64,000 nt of DNA from NIOZ-UU13 sp964444135 (GCA_964444135.1 CAYUFX010000001.1:56010-120009); one strand, 5' to 3'. Positions 15,586-24,769 are shown, numbered from the stretch's first letter. Notes: generated by a model not told the origin, from the sequence alone. Numbers and translations: made by a program.

Positions 15586-18030
15586 ATGGCAAGCGACCTT
15601 AAAAACTTGTTACCTATCGGCGGCAATTGGCTGATTGAAGTGATTGGAGAAGACCCAGTAAGTCTTGAGCCGTATCTGTACAACGGAGAAGGCCAATCGC
15701 GTGAGAACGGCAACGAATTTAAATTGCCGGACGTAATTGGCATCATGCCGATTCGAAACGCCGTGGCCTACCCCGGAACCATAACACCCTTGGCGATAGG
15801 TCGCCCCAGAAGCAAAGCATTGCTCACTGATACCACGCCGAACGAATCTATCATAGGACTCATCACGCAGCGCAGCCCTGACACTGACAAGCCGAATTTC
15901 GACAACCTCTACTCAATCGGAACCGCCGCCTCGGTGCTCAAGGTCATAAAACTGCCCCAGGGCTCGATTCACGTTGTGGTTCACGGTCTAACTCGCTTCA
16001 AGGTAATAAAAAAGGTAGCCACAAAACCATACTTGAAGGCCAGAGTCCAGACGCTCAACGTCAAAGTAAAAATGACAAAAAATCTTAAGGCACTTATCGT
16101 CGGCGTCCGCCAGGCGGCCAACCGAGTCATCGAACTAAGTCCTCACGTGCCTGAAGAAGCATCGGTGCTCCTGGAAAATATCGAAAATCCCTCCGCCCTA
16201 GCTGATTTTTTGGCGGCCAATCTCAGTATCAACATCGCAACGAAACAGCAACTGCTCGAAGAGCTTGATGCAACCAAACGCCTTGAACAAATATCAGTCA
16301 TCTTAGCCAATCAATTGGAAGTTCTTGAGTTAAGCTACAAAATCCAGGGCCGGGTCAGAGAATCGATAGACAAAAATCAGCGGGAGTATTTCCTGCAGGA
16401 ACAGCTAAAAGCCATTCAGACCGAGCTTGGCCAAAAAGACCTCAGAACTGAAGAGCTAAAGCAAATCAACAAAAATATCGCAAAAGCCAAAATGCCAAAA
16501 AAGGTCGAACAAGAGGCCTTTCGCGAATTAGACAGATTGAGCAAAATACCTCCTGCCTCACCGGAATATAGTGTCATCCGCACCTATCTGGATTGGGTCT
16601 GCGAACTACCCTGGTCAATTCAAACCAAAGACCAGCTCGACATCAATAAGGCCCAGCGAATACTAAACGCCGACCACTATGACTTGCGCAAGGTAAAAAA
16701 ACGCATCCTCGAATTCTTAGCTGTACGCAAACTAAACCCAACGGGCAAAAGCCCAATACTCTGTTTCGTCGGCCCGCCCGGCGTAGGCAAAACTTCGCTC
16801 GGCAAATCCATCGCACGAGCTATGGGAAGAAAATTCGTTCGTATATCACTCGGCGGAATTAGAGACGAGGCCGACATCAGGGGACATCGTAGAACTTACA
16901 TCGGCGCCCTGCCTGGCAGAATACTACAGGAACTGCGAAAGTGCGGCAGCAAAAATCCCATATTTATGCTCGATGAATTAGATAAAGTCGGAAGTGATTT
17001 CAGAGGCGACCCCGCAAGTGCACTGCTGGAAGTGCTTGACCCCGAACAAAACTTCAGCTTCACCGACCATTACCTCGACCAGCCTTTTAATCTTTCGACC
17101 GTGATGTTCATCGGCACTGCAAATTATACCGAGCCTGTCCCGCCGGCACTGCGCGACAGAATGGAAGTCATCGAGCTGCCCGGCTACACAGAAACCGAAA
17201 AACTCAACATCGCAAAAAAATATCTGGTCCCCCGCCAGATTAAAGAGCACGGCTTAAGCAAAAACATCTGCGCTATAAAAGACGACGCAATACTTTCGAT
17301 AATCCAGGGCTATACTCGCGAGGCGGGAGTACGAAACCTCGAAAGAAATATCGCAGCCATCTGCAGGGCCGTCGCTACGGAAATTGCCAAAGCTAAAAAG
17401 AGACGAGCAACCATCGACAAAAAAGACCTTGCGAAAATCTTAGGCCCTGTGCAATTTGAATCGGAACTGGCACTACGAACCGGAATACCCGGCGTTGCAA
17501 CCGCTCTGGCATATACACCCGTCGGCGGTGAGCTGCTCTTCATCGAATCCGCCTCTATGCCCGGCAAAGGTAACTTGCAACTAACAGGCCAAATCGGAGA
17601 CGTTATGAAGGAAAGCGCACAGGCCGCGTTCTCCATCGTAAAGGCAAACGCCAAAAAACTAAAAATTGACCCTGACCGATTCAGGAAATTCGATTATCAC
17701 ATCCACGTCCCCGCCGGAGCGATTCCCAAAGACGGCCCAAGCGCCGGCGCAGCGATGTTCACATCGCTGGTCAGCCTGCTTCTCGGCAAACCAACTCGGC
17801 CGGACGTAGCGATGACAGGCGAAATAACTTTACGAGGCCTTGTCCTGCCTATTGGCGGCCTGAAGGAAAAAATCTTAGCTGCAAAGCAGGCCGGAATAAA
17901 AACCGTTATCCTACCCGCCCGAAACAGAAAAGACCTCCCCGATGTCCCCAAAGAAGCCAGAAAAGACCTTGAGTTTAAATTTGTCAAGAACACAAACGAA
18001 GCACTCAAAATCGCGCTTAGTACTAACTAA
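15586..18030 (+). CDS. lon: ATP-dependent protease Lon
   Basis: 814 residues, full-length Lon, a cytosolic serine protease for damaged and regulatory proteins. The N-terminal substrate-binding domain covers about 40-230 (IMPIRNAVAYPGT), then a coiled-coil (REYFLQEQLKAIQTELG). The AAA+ domain has Walker A GPPGVGKTSLGKS, Walker B PIFMLDELDK and the sensor region, and the C-terminal protease carries the Ser of KDGPSAGAAM and the Lys of KEKILAAKQAG. Nothing is missing. No good Shine-Dalgarno is visible before the ATG. The stop overlaps by four bases the end of a convergent small gene. Confidence 0.97.
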   Translation: MASDLKNLLPIGGNWLIEVIGEDPVSLEPYLYNGEGQSRENGNEFKLPDVIGIMPIRNAVAYPGTITPLAIGRPRSKALLTDTTPNESIIGLITQRSPDTDKPNFDNLYSIGTAASVLKVIKLPQGSIHVVVHGLTRFKVIKKVATKPYLKARVQTLNVKVKMTKNLKALIVGVRQAANRVIELSPHVPEEASVLLENIENPSALADFLAANLSINIATKQQLLEELDATKRLEQISVILANQLEVLELSYKIQGRVRESIDKNQREYFLQEQLKAIQTELGQKDLRTEELKQINKNIAKAKMPKKVEQEAFRELDRLSKIPPASPEYSVIRTYLDWVCELPWSIQTKDQLDINKAQRILNADHYDLRKVKKRILEFLAVRKLNPTGKSPILCFVGPPGVGKTSLGKSIARAMGRKFVRISLGGIRDEADIRGHRRTYIGALPGRILQELRKCGSKNPIFMLDELDKVGSDFRGDPASALLEVLDPEQNFSFTDHYLDQPFNLSTVMFIGTANYTEPVPPALRDRMEVIELPGYTETEKLNIAKKYLVPRQIKEHGLSKNICAIKDDAILSIIQGYTREAGVRNLERNIAAICRAVATEIAKAKKRRATIDKKDLAKILGPVQFESELALRTGIPGVATALAYTPVGGELLFIESASMPGKGNLQLTGQIGDVMKESAQAAFSIVKANAKKLKIDPDRFRKFDYHIHVPAGAIPKDGPSAGAAMFTSLVSLLLGKPTRPDVAMTGEITLRGLVLPIGGLKEKILAAKQAGIKTVILPARNRKDLPDVPKEARKDLEFKFVKNTNEALKIALSTN

Positions 18031-18275
18031 TTCTCGACTGTCATCCCTCCAAAAGTAAGAATCTTCCTGAGCTCATTATCGTCAAATCCACCAAGGCGTT
18101 TCTTTATCTCCGAAAAACTTCTTTTCCCCCACTTTGGATTTTCAAGCAGGAACTTCGCGGCCTGCTCCGCCATGAATTCGGTCCGCATTTTGGCTTTTAG
18201 TTTCCACCCTTGAATTGCATAGACCGCCGTTGCTGTAATATTAGTGGTAAGCACAAAAACGACAACAGAGGTCAC
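18027..18275 (-). CDS. Small membrane protein with C-terminal helix-turn-helix-like segment
   Basis: About 82 residues. I prefer the GTG start at 18275, which follows an AAGAGGA ribosome site by seven bases. An upstream TTG at 18299 would add eight residues. One membrane segment (SVVVFVLTTNITATAVYAI) is followed by a basic stretch and a compact helical tail (NPKWGKRSFSEIKKRLGGFDDNELRKILTFGG) that resembles a small winged-helix or degenerate DNA-binding unit. It converges on lon with a four-base overlap. Function unknown. Confidence 0.5.
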   Translation of the reverse strand: MTSVVVFVLTTNITATAVYAIQGWKLKAKMRTEFMAEQAAKFLLENPKWGKRSFSEIKKRLGGFDDNELRKILTFGGMTVEN

Positions 18276-18357
18276 ATTGATTTCCTCTTTACTTTTCAAT
18301 AAAATTTTTTTGGGATTAATAAAACTATCTATTCAACCGATTCTCAGACATCTACCC

Positions 18358-18705
18358 TCAAACTTTAATGCTAAATTTTCTAAGTTCTTTTTCACCTTCT
18401 TTAGTAGCATAGTATTTAGCGCGTCTTCCTTTGCTCTCTTGAATTAACCATCCTTGCTTAATGCAATAGTCTAAAAACCCTCCGCCAATAGCGAACGGAT
18501 TGACCGATTTTCGCCCTGAGTTGCTTTCGGCTTGATGAGACACATTATGGGTCTCGTGCCATTTCTTATCCTCTTCTTCGCTTATGCCCATTTTATTCAT
18601 CAAAGCCTTGTGCTGCGAAGGGGTCATCTCTCGATGTCCATTATGCCACTTTTGGTGCTCCTCTTCCGTCATTTCCATACCCAAATGCTTAATTTTCTTA
18701 GCCAT
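18358..18705 (-). CDS. Small hypothetical protein with winged-helix-like C-terminus
   Basis: 115 residues with no signal peptide. The N-terminal half is His/Glu/Lys-rich and helical (MTEEEHQKWHNGHREMTPSQ). The C-terminal half (GGFLDYCIKQGWLIQESKGR followed by AKYYATKEGEKELRKF) has the helix-turn-strand pattern of winged-helix proteins, so a DNA- or protein-binding role is plausible. AGAGG lies eight bases before the ATG. I do not recognise a named family. Confidence 0.6.
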   Translation of the reverse strand: MAKKIKHLGMEMTEEEHQKWHNGHREMTPSQHKALMNKMGISEEEDKKWHETHNVSHQAESNSGRKSVNPFAIGGGFLDYCIKQGWLIQESKGRRAKYYATKEGEKELRKFSIKV

Positions 18706-18730
18706 TTCATACCTCTTATTTCAAACAATA

Positions 18731-19582
18731 TCAACTCTTTTCAACAGCGTTGGTAACTTTTATCACATCGACCATCTCAGCTACATCGTGGACGCGGACG
18801 ATTGAAACGCCCGCCGCTACACAAAGGGCAACCGTTGCAGCGGTGCCAAATATTCTCTCGGACGGTTCTTCTCTGCCGGTGAGTTTGCCGATAAAACTTT
18901 TTCGACTTGTCCCTACCAGCACTCGATAATCGGCAGCAACGAATTTATTGATATTTCTCAAAAGTAAAAGATTGTGCTCTAATGTCTTGCCAAAGCCGAT
19001 GCCGGGGTCTATAAAAATCTTCTTTCTGTCGATGCCGGCATCTTCGGCTCGCCTGGCACGTTCTAAAAGAAACTGCAAAACCTCGCTAACCACATTATCA
19101 TACTTCGGCTCAATCTGCATCGTTGCGGGCGTGCCCTGCATATGCATCAAAACAACCGGCACCTCGTGTTTGGCCGCCAATTCGGCCATCCGCTCATCAC
19201 TCAAAGCAGTTATATCATTTATCATACCCGCTCCTGCCTCCAAAGCAGCTTTGGCAACTTCGAGCTTATATGTATCGATACTAATCGGCACATCTATCTT
19301 TTTGCAAAGCGCCTCTATCACAGGAACAACACGTCTTATCTGCTCATCAGCCGAAACCGACGCAGTACCCGGCCGAGTCGATTCGCCGCCGATATCCATT
19401 ATCGCGGCACCATCGGCTGCCATTTGCAGACCTCGCTCAACTGCCTTATCGGCATCGAAGAACTGACCGCCGTCGCTGAAGGAGTCCGGCGTAACATTCA
19501 ACACCCCCATCACAATACAGCCCGCCGAGAAATCCAGCCGTCCCATCGGCCACTCAACTATATCTTCACCAAAACTCTTCAA
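18731..19582 (-). CDS. folP: Dihydropteroate synthase
   Basis: A 283-residue folate-pathway TIM-barrel enzyme joining p-aminobenzoate to dihydropterin pyrophosphate. Motifs are MGVLNVTPDSFSDGG (pterin and pyrophosphate loop), DIGGESTRPG, ISIDTYKLEVAKAALEAG, MINDITAL, VLMHMQGTP, FIDPGIGFGKTLEHN, and the C-terminal VRVHDVAEM. The only start close to the expected N-terminus is TTG at 19582, so initiation is non-ATG. The upstream DNA is a dispersed repeat (19597-19670). No other folate gene is adjacent. Confidence 0.95.
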   Translation of the reverse strand: MKSFGEDIVEWPMGRLDFSAGCIVMGVLNVTPDSFSDGGQFFDADKAVERGLQMAADGAAIMDIGGESTRPGTASVSADEQIRRVVPVIEALCKKIDVPISIDTYKLEVAKAALEAGAGMINDITALSDERMAELAAKHEVPVVLMHMQGTPATMQIEPKYDNVVSEVLQFLLERARRAEDAGIDRKKIFIDPGIGFGKTLEHNLLLLRNINKFVAADYRVLVGTSRKSFIGKLTGREEPSERIFGTAATVALCVAAGVSIVRVHDVAEMVDVIKVTNAVEKS

Positions 19583-19596
19583 CTTTGTTCTCTCTT

Positions 19597-19670
19597 TGTC
19601 ATTCTGAGCGAAGATAGCCTTTAGCCCTGAATTGGCCGAAGCCCTGAGCGAAGCCGAAGGGGAAGAATCT
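19597..19670. repeat. GTCATTCTGAGCGAAG...GAAGAATCT dispersed repeat
   Basis: A member of the GTCATTCTGAGCGAAG family, with a GCCGAAGCCCTGAGCGAAGCCGAAGG core, directly upstream of folP. Confidence 0.7.
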
Positions 19671-19716
19671 TACTTCTACATTCATCATTCCTTGTTCGAT
19701 ATTGGATATTCGTTTG

Positions 19717-19743
19717 TGTCATTCCTGCGAAAGCAGGAATCCA
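19717..19743. repeat. TGTCATTCCTGCGAAAGCAGG repeat supplying the pdxB stop codon
   Basis: A perfect small palindrome (TTCCTGC GAAA GCAGGAA). On the minus strand it encodes the last residues of the PdxB reading frame (GFLLSQE) and its TGA stop. Confidence 0.8.
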
Positions 19744-20870
19744 ATACCTTTCAGCTTCTTGGCCAAAGTGCTGTTACTATCTTTAACAATAACCATTGTA
19801 TTTTGAAATTCTCTGCGGACGGGATAATTCTTCCGCAAGCTGTCAAAAAATTCGCCCCTTTTTTCCACCGGCTTCTCACAAATCCGCCGCAGCCGGACAT
19901 CATCTTCTCTGATTTTGTAAATCTTCTGAACAGCATCAGCCAGCGCATCCTGTTCACTATCCTTGTTTGGGTCTATTCTCAACTGGCGCACAGCAGGCTC
20001 AGGCAAAAAATCGTCGATATCAAACTTGACGCCAACTCCAAAATATTCACAGGTAGCATTATAAATCATAATCATACCTGTAATTTTACCGTCCAGTGAA
20101 TAGCCGGCAATGTGCGGCGTGCCGATATCAACCATTTCCAAAAGTTTCATATCGATATTCGGCTCGTTTTCCCAGACATCAAGCACGACGGCTCTCAATC
20201 GACCCGACCGTATCGTCGCTTTCAAAGCATTGCTATCGACGACACCGCCGCGAGAAGCATTAACAAATACGCACCTCTCCCTAAGCGATTTGAAAAATAT
20301 CTCGTCAGCCAAATGATACGTCTTGTCAACACCCTCAAATGTCAACGGCGTATGGAGCGTTATAAAATCGCAATCAAAAAGCTCATCTAACGGCAGATAT
20401 TTCCCCTCACCGGTTTCTCTCTGCAAAGGCGGGTCGTTCAGATAAATCTGCATCCCTAAAGCCGCGCACTTCTTAGCCACTCTGCTTCCGACATTACCTA
20501 CGCCTATAATGCCTATCGACTTGTCTTCCAGGTCAATGTCATACCTTTGCCCCATTTCGAGCAGCCCGGCAATAATATATTCTGCCGCAGAGTTGGCATT
20601 CGACCCCGGCGCCGATGCAAAACCGATATTGTTTCGCCGAAGAAAGTCAACATCGATATGGTCGAAACCGATAGTGGCAGTAGCTACAAAACGCACCTTG
20701 CTGCCGGTGAGTAAATCGGCACCTATCGGCGTGATACTACGAACCAAAAGAACATCGGCGTCACTAACAATGCCGGGTGTTATCTCTCTGCCACCTACAA
20801 CTTTAATCTCGCCGATGGAAGAAAAGCACTCTGCCACAAACGGTATATTCGCATCTGCAATTATATTCAT
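19719..20870 (-). CDS. pdxB: 4-phosphoerythronate dehydrogenase
   Basis: A 383-residue D-2-hydroxyacid dehydrogenase of the PdxB type in DXP-independent (erythrose-4-phosphate) vitamin B6 synthesis. It starts MNIIADANIPFVAECFSSIG, a characteristic PdxB opening. The NAD-binding loop is GIIGVGNVGSRVAKKCAALG, followed by FITLHTPLTFEG, NASRGGVVDSNAL, DVWENEPNID (catalytic Glu) and TPHIAGYS (catalytic His). The C-terminal PdxB dimerisation domain is present. The last nine residues and stop are built from a dispersed hairpin repeat, so the original terminus may have been altered. No clear ribosome site precedes the ATG. Confidence 0.9.
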   Translation of the reverse strand: MNIIADANIPFVAECFSSIGEIKVVGGREITPGIVSDADVLLVRSITPIGADLLTGSKVRFVATATIGFDHIDVDFLRRNNIGFASAPGSNANSAAEYIIAGLLEMGQRYDIDLEDKSIGIIGVGNVGSRVAKKCAALGMQIYLNDPPLQRETGEGKYLPLDELFDCDFITLHTPLTFEGVDKTYHLADEIFFKSLRERCVFVNASRGGVVDSNALKATIRSGRLRAVVLDVWENEPNIDMKLLEMVDIGTPHIAGYSLDGKITGMIMIYNATCEYFGVGVKFDIDDFLPEPAVRQLRIDPNKDSEQDALADAVQKIYKIREDDVRLRRICEKPVEKRGEFFDSLRKNYPVRREFQNTMVIVKDSNSTLAKKLKGIGFLLSQE

Positions 20871-21232
20871 CTAATCATTTTACCCCAATACGGGTCTTTT
20901 ATTTAACTCAAACTGACCGTTTTGCCGCGAAAGTATCTGTAAATATTCCTCCGCGTTGCTCAAGGACAGGTTTATTAACAATAACATAACACGATTTGTC
21001 ATTCTGAGCGGAACGAAGTGGAGCGAAGAATCTCATGCCACCCCATAGTGATATTATTCTTCTCTAAGGCCAGATGCTTCGCTTCGCTCAGCATGACAGC
21101 TTGAAACCGGTCAGTTTGAGTACTTAACCTCTTTTACGGGAAATTCTTATAGACAAGTATATTGAATTCGACATAAATAGCAAGAAAACCGTGGTATCTG
21201 GGCCTTCCTTTAAAAAATTTGGAAATTTTCCC
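20871..21232. other. Spacer with dispersed repeat between pdxB and LamG/PA14 gene
   Basis: Divergent intergenic region with no gene seen. It contains the GTCATTCTGAGCGGAACG / CTCAGCATGACA inverted-repeat element at 20997-21098. From about 21120 the sequence becomes similar to 24295-24400 upstream of the second giant gene. Confidence 0.65.
20997..21098. repeat. GTCATTCTGAGCGGAACG...CGCTTCGCTCAGCATGACA inverted repeat
   Basis: TTGTCATTCTGAGCGGAACG at the left end and CTTCGCTCAGCATGACA at the right end are imperfect complements across about 100 bases, a full two-armed member of this repeat family. Confidence 0.75.
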
Positions 21233-21268
21233 TTGACGGGAAGGTAGCTATTCTGGTATAAATATAAT
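21233..21268 (+). promoter_or_regulatory. Probable sigma-70-type promoter of LamG/PA14 gene, copy 1
   Basis: TTGACG at 21233-21238, an 18-base spacer and TATAAATATAAT at 21257-21268. The same arrangement with the same spacer length recurs at 24408-24443 upstream of the paralogue. Transcription would start about 300 bases before the gene. Confidence 0.6.
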
Positions 21269-21279
21269 GGTTAAAGTCT

Positions 21280-21579
21280 GTGGTTTTTGGCTTCTAAAGT
21301 GTGCAAATTTTGTAGTTTTTCGATAGAGGAGGAGCTATTATGTGAAGCATATAGTCTTAAATAAGAACTTTGTGCTTGGTGAGAGGAAACTTTTCCATTT
21401 CAATTAATAATTTATACAGGGCTTTTGAAGGAAGGAGGTAGTGGCAGCCCATAAGAAATTTTCGATTTGCAATTCTCGCAGGTACGTTTTCTTGATGCTT
21501 TTTGAAGAAAACGGATGTTTTGGTGTGTGGCCAAAGCATAATCCATTATTATTTTAACTCTTTTTGAAGGAGGATTATT
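21280..21579 (+). promoter_or_regulatory. Long conserved 5' leader, copy 1
   Basis: About 300 untranslated bases between the promoter and the gene. Blocks shared with 24455-24769 are GTAGTTTTTCGATAGAG, GGAAGGAGGTA followed by TGGCAGCCC, AATTCTCGCAGGTACGTTTT, and a perfectly identical 34-base block at 21513-21546. Two internal ribosome sites precede start-like codons: GAGGAGGAGCTATT before ATG-TGA near 21340, and GGAGGTA before GTG near 21440. The GTG frame stays open for about 38 codons and ends ...GVWPKHNPLLF. It could be a structured RNA or a leader peptide. Confidence 0.5.
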
Positions 21580-24183
21580 ATGTGCAGGAAATTAATTTAT
21601 GTAGCTTCTTTTATTTTTGTGTTGGGTCTGGTCAATACCAACATAGTTAGCGGCGTTGACCTCGATACTGACCCGGCTCTCGTTGGATGGTGGACGTTTG
21701 ATGAGGGCACCGGCGATATTGCCGCTGACTCTTCCGGGAATGGGAACGATGGTACCCTTCATGGCCCTGTAGAGTGGACGACAGAAGGAAAACTCGGCGG
21801 AGCTCTGAAATTCACAGGCCCGTATAATTACGTGCTCATTCCAAACGCTCCATCGTTGAATCCTACCCGACAAATTACAATTGCTGCCTGGATAAATCCG
21901 GCCTGGACAGGGAATAACAGGATACTGCAGAAATCGACAGAAGGTTCGGATAACCAGTATCGCCTCATCAAAGAATGGGGTAACCACACTAAGTTCGAAT
22001 TGCCGGGAGCGGGTACATTGTACCCCCAGAACACTCTTCCCCCATTAGGTAAGTGGACGCACCTGGCTGGGACCTACGACGGAAAATCAATTAAACTATA
22101 CTTCGATGGGGTAGTGGTTGCTGAGATGGACGCCAGTGGAGAAATGACTATCTCTGACGGCCCTCTTTTTATTGGAACGAAACATTCAACGGCACCAGCG
22201 GGCGACGAGTTCAACGGTATGCTGGACGATGTCCGCATCTACAATCGAGCACTTACGCAAAGCGAGATAAAACGGCTTGGAGGAAATCCAAAAGCCTCCG
22301 GCCCAGCCCCGGCTGACCGTGCCGTACACGAGAATACCTGGGCGAACCTCGCCTGGACGACGGGAGCTTTTGCAACCTCGCACGATGTGTATTTCGGCGA
22401 GAATTCTGATGATGTGAAGAAAGGAATCGGCGATACCTTCCAGGGCAACCAGACCGCAAACTTCCTTATTGTCGGCTTCCCTGGTTTCGCCTATCCGGAT
22501 GGCCTTGTTGCTGGCACAACTTATTATTGGCGAATCGATGAGGTCAATGAAGTCAGTTCGGACAGTCCCTGGACAGGCGATGTCTGGAGATTTACGGTTC
22601 CACCACTGACTGCCTGGAAGCCCACTCCGCCAGACAAAGCCAGACTCGTGGACCCGGAAACAGACCTTAGCTGGAGCCCGGGTTGGGGTGCCAAAATGCA
22701 CACCGTCTATTTCGGCGACAATTTCGATGATGTAAACAATGCCACAGGGGGCACCGCTCAGCCCGGTACAACCTATACTCTCGACACCCTTGAAATGGGC
22801 AAGACCTACTACTGGCGGGTAGATGAGTTTGATGCCAAAACCACGCATAAAGGCGACATCTGGAGCTTTACTACCGGAGATGCCAGCATTGGAGGTATAA
22901 AAGGAGAATACTTCAATAACCTAACATTATCTGGTACGCCAATTCTTACTCGAATAGAACCTGGGATTGACTATATCTGGGGCGGCGAAGCACCAGGTCC
23001 GGGAGTCGATGCGCCTTTATACTCGGTTAGATGGACTGGCGTGCTAAACGTGCCATACACTGAGACCTACATATTCGACGCGAATGTATTTTCAGCAGTA
23101 CGCCTGTGGGTTAATGACCAACCGATCATCGATAACTGGATGCCGCATCATATGGCTATCGAGTACCGGGGCGAGATTGAACTTGAGGTTGGAACTGTTC
23201 CGATAGTGATGGAAATATCTAATATTTCAGGTGGAGGATACGGCGGGGGCGACGTCATGCGGGCAAATCTGTTTTGGTCCAATCCCTCCTTAGAGAAGGA
23301 AATCATTCCGCAGACAGCATTGTTGCTGCCTGTCTGGGCCGCCCGCTCGAATCCACCTAACGCTGCCGTGGATGTATCGCAGACACCGATTCTTAGCTTC
23401 TCGCCAGGCGACTATGCCGATTCGCACCAGGTCTATTTCGGAACTGACGAAAATGCTGTACTCAATGCTACTACAGGCTCGCCTGAGGACAAAGGCACTA
23501 AGGACCTTGGCTCTGAGAGCTATGACCCCGGACAACTTGAGTTGGATACTACTTATTACTGGCGTGTTGATGAGGTCAATGACACCAACCCCAGCAGTCC
23601 GTGGACTGGTGCCGTCTGGAGCTTCAAGACCGCCAATTTCCCTGTCATAGATGATTTTGAGTACTACAATGACCTTGAGCCCGAGAATCCAGAGAGCAAC
23701 AACATCTTTTACACGTGGATAGATGGATTCGAAGACCCGGCAAACGGTTCTCTCGTTGGTTATGAATTCCCTCCTTTTACCGAGCGAATTATCGTTCACG
23801 GTGGTAAACAGTCGATGCCGTTATACTACGACAACAGTGTTACGCACTCTGAGGCGGACCTGACCTTGGATTATCCGACTGACTGGACCGAGGGAGGTGT
23901 CACAACGCTGACGATTTGGTTCTATGGCGACCCGGACAATGCTGCTGAGTCATTGTATGTTGCTCTCAATGGCACAGCGATTGTTACTCACGATAATCCT
24001 AATGCTGCACAGGTAGCCATGTGGACCGAATGGATTATCGACCTGCAGGCCTTTGCAGACCAGGGCGTTGACCACGTTGACCTGACCAATGTCAATACGA
24101 TTGCCATCGGTTTAGGCGACAAGAACAATCCGCAGCCTGGTGGTACAGGTACGATGTTCTTTGATGATATTGTTCTACATTAA
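21580..24183 (+). CDS. Secreted LamG / PA14 multidomain protein, paralogue 1
   Basis: 867 residues with a Sec signal (LIYVASFIFVLGLVNTNIVSG). Domains in order: a LamG/concanavalin-like jelly roll (about 34-232; VGWWTFDEGTGDIAADSSGNG, LDDVRIYNRALTQSEI), two fibronectin-like modules (about 240-432; SHDVYFGEN...TYYWRIDEVNE), a PA14 domain (about 437-575; IKGEYFNNLTLSG, RLWVNDQPIIDNW), a third module (about 585-680; TYYWRVDEVND), and a C-terminal carbohydrate-binding-like domain (about 683-867). A glycan-binding surface or secreted role is inferred. I see no catalytic domain. GAAGGAGG precedes the ATG. Closely related to the next gene. Confidence 0.8.
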   Translation: MCRKLIYVASFIFVLGLVNTNIVSGVDLDTDPALVGWWTFDEGTGDIAADSSGNGNDGTLHGPVEWTTEGKLGGALKFTGPYNYVLIPNAPSLNPTRQITIAAWINPAWTGNNRILQKSTEGSDNQYRLIKEWGNHTKFELPGAGTLYPQNTLPPLGKWTHLAGTYDGKSIKLYFDGVVVAEMDASGEMTISDGPLFIGTKHSTAPAGDEFNGMLDDVRIYNRALTQSEIKRLGGNPKASGPAPADRAVHENTWANLAWTTGAFATSHDVYFGENSDDVKKGIGDTFQGNQTANFLIVGFPGFAYPDGLVAGTTYYWRIDEVNEVSSDSPWTGDVWRFTVPPLTAWKPTPPDKARLVDPETDLSWSPGWGAKMHTVYFGDNFDDVNNATGGTAQPGTTYTLDTLEMGKTYYWRVDEFDAKTTHKGDIWSFTTGDASIGGIKGEYFNNLTLSGTPILTRIEPGIDYIWGGEAPGPGVDAPLYSVRWTGVLNVPYTETYIFDANVFSAVRLWVNDQPIIDNWMPHHMAIEYRGEIELEVGTVPIVMEISNISGGGYGGGDVMRANLFWSNPSLEKEIIPQTALLLPVWAARSNPPNAAVDVSQTPILSFSPGDYADSHQVYFGTDENAVLNATTGSPEDKGTKDLGSESYDPGQLELDTTYYWRVDEVNDTNPSSPWTGAVWSFKTANFPVIDDFEYYNDLEPENPESNNIFYTWIDGFEDPANGSLVGYEFPPFTERIIVHGGKQSMPLYYDNSVTHSEADLTLDYPTDWTEGGVTTLTIWFYGDPDNAAESLYVALNGTAIVTHDNPNAAQVAMWTEWIIDLQAFADQGVDHVDLTNVNTIAIGLGDKNNPQPGGTGTMFFDDIVLH

Positions 24184-24239
24184 CCACCATCGGCACCATA
24201 AGCCGAGATTTGATTGACAATTAGGATGTAATAGATTCG

Positions 24240-24276
24240 GGGCTTATACCGAACGAATTCGGTATAGGCCCTTTTT
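24240..24276 (+). terminator. Rho-independent terminator after LamG/PA14 gene
   Basis: GGGCTTATACCGAA and TTCGGTATAGGCCC form a 14-pair stem (G-U tolerated) with a four-base loop, followed by TTTTT, 57 bases after the stop codon. Confidence 0.85.
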
Positions 24277-24407
24277 AATGCCCCATTCGGGTCTTTTATT
24301 TAACTTCTTTTACAGGAAAGTCTTATGGAAAAGTATATTGAATTCGACCCGGATAGCAAGAAAACTGTAATATCTGGGCCGCCTTTTAAAGATCTGGAAA
24401 TTTTCTC

Positions 24408-24443
24408 TTGACGACAAGGCAACTTTTCTTGTATAAATATAAT
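24408..24443 (+). promoter_or_regulatory. Probable sigma-70-type promoter of second PA14 gene, copy 2
   Basis: TTGACG at 24408-24413, an 18-base spacer and TATAAATATAAT at 24432-24443, matching copy 1 at 21233. Conservation of both boxes between the duplicated regions supports function. Confidence 0.6.
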
Positions 24444-24454
24444 GGTTGGAGTCT

Positions 24455-24769
24455 GTGGGTTTTGGATTCCAAAGTGTGAAGTATTTGTAGTTTTTCGATA
24501 GAGCAGGAGTTATTGCGTATTACGCAAGGCACAGGATTTTAACAGATTTGTGCTTTGCAAGTGAGTATTTTTTGCATCTCAAGTAACGACTAAATAGTGG
24601 ATTTTTGATGGAAGGAGGTAATGGCAGCCCTAAGCAATTTCCGAATTTAGATTTTCAATTCTCGCAGGTACGTTTTTTTGATGCTTATTAAAGAAAAAGG
24701 ATGTTTTGGTGTGTGGCCAAAGCATAATCCATAATTATTTTTACTCTTTTTGTTTGAAGGAGGAATATT
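24455..24769 (+). promoter_or_regulatory. Long conserved 5' leader, copy 2
   Basis: Counterpart of 21280-21579, with the same block order and the identical 34-base block at 24699-24732. Here GGAGGTA precedes ATG (near 24620), giving a nine-codon ORF (MAALSNFRI then stop). The downstream NSRRYVFLML...GCFGVWPKHNP frame of copy 1 is also open in copy 2 (ungapped alignment) but is not joined to that ATG. The middle of the leader differs strongly between copies. Confidence 0.5.
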
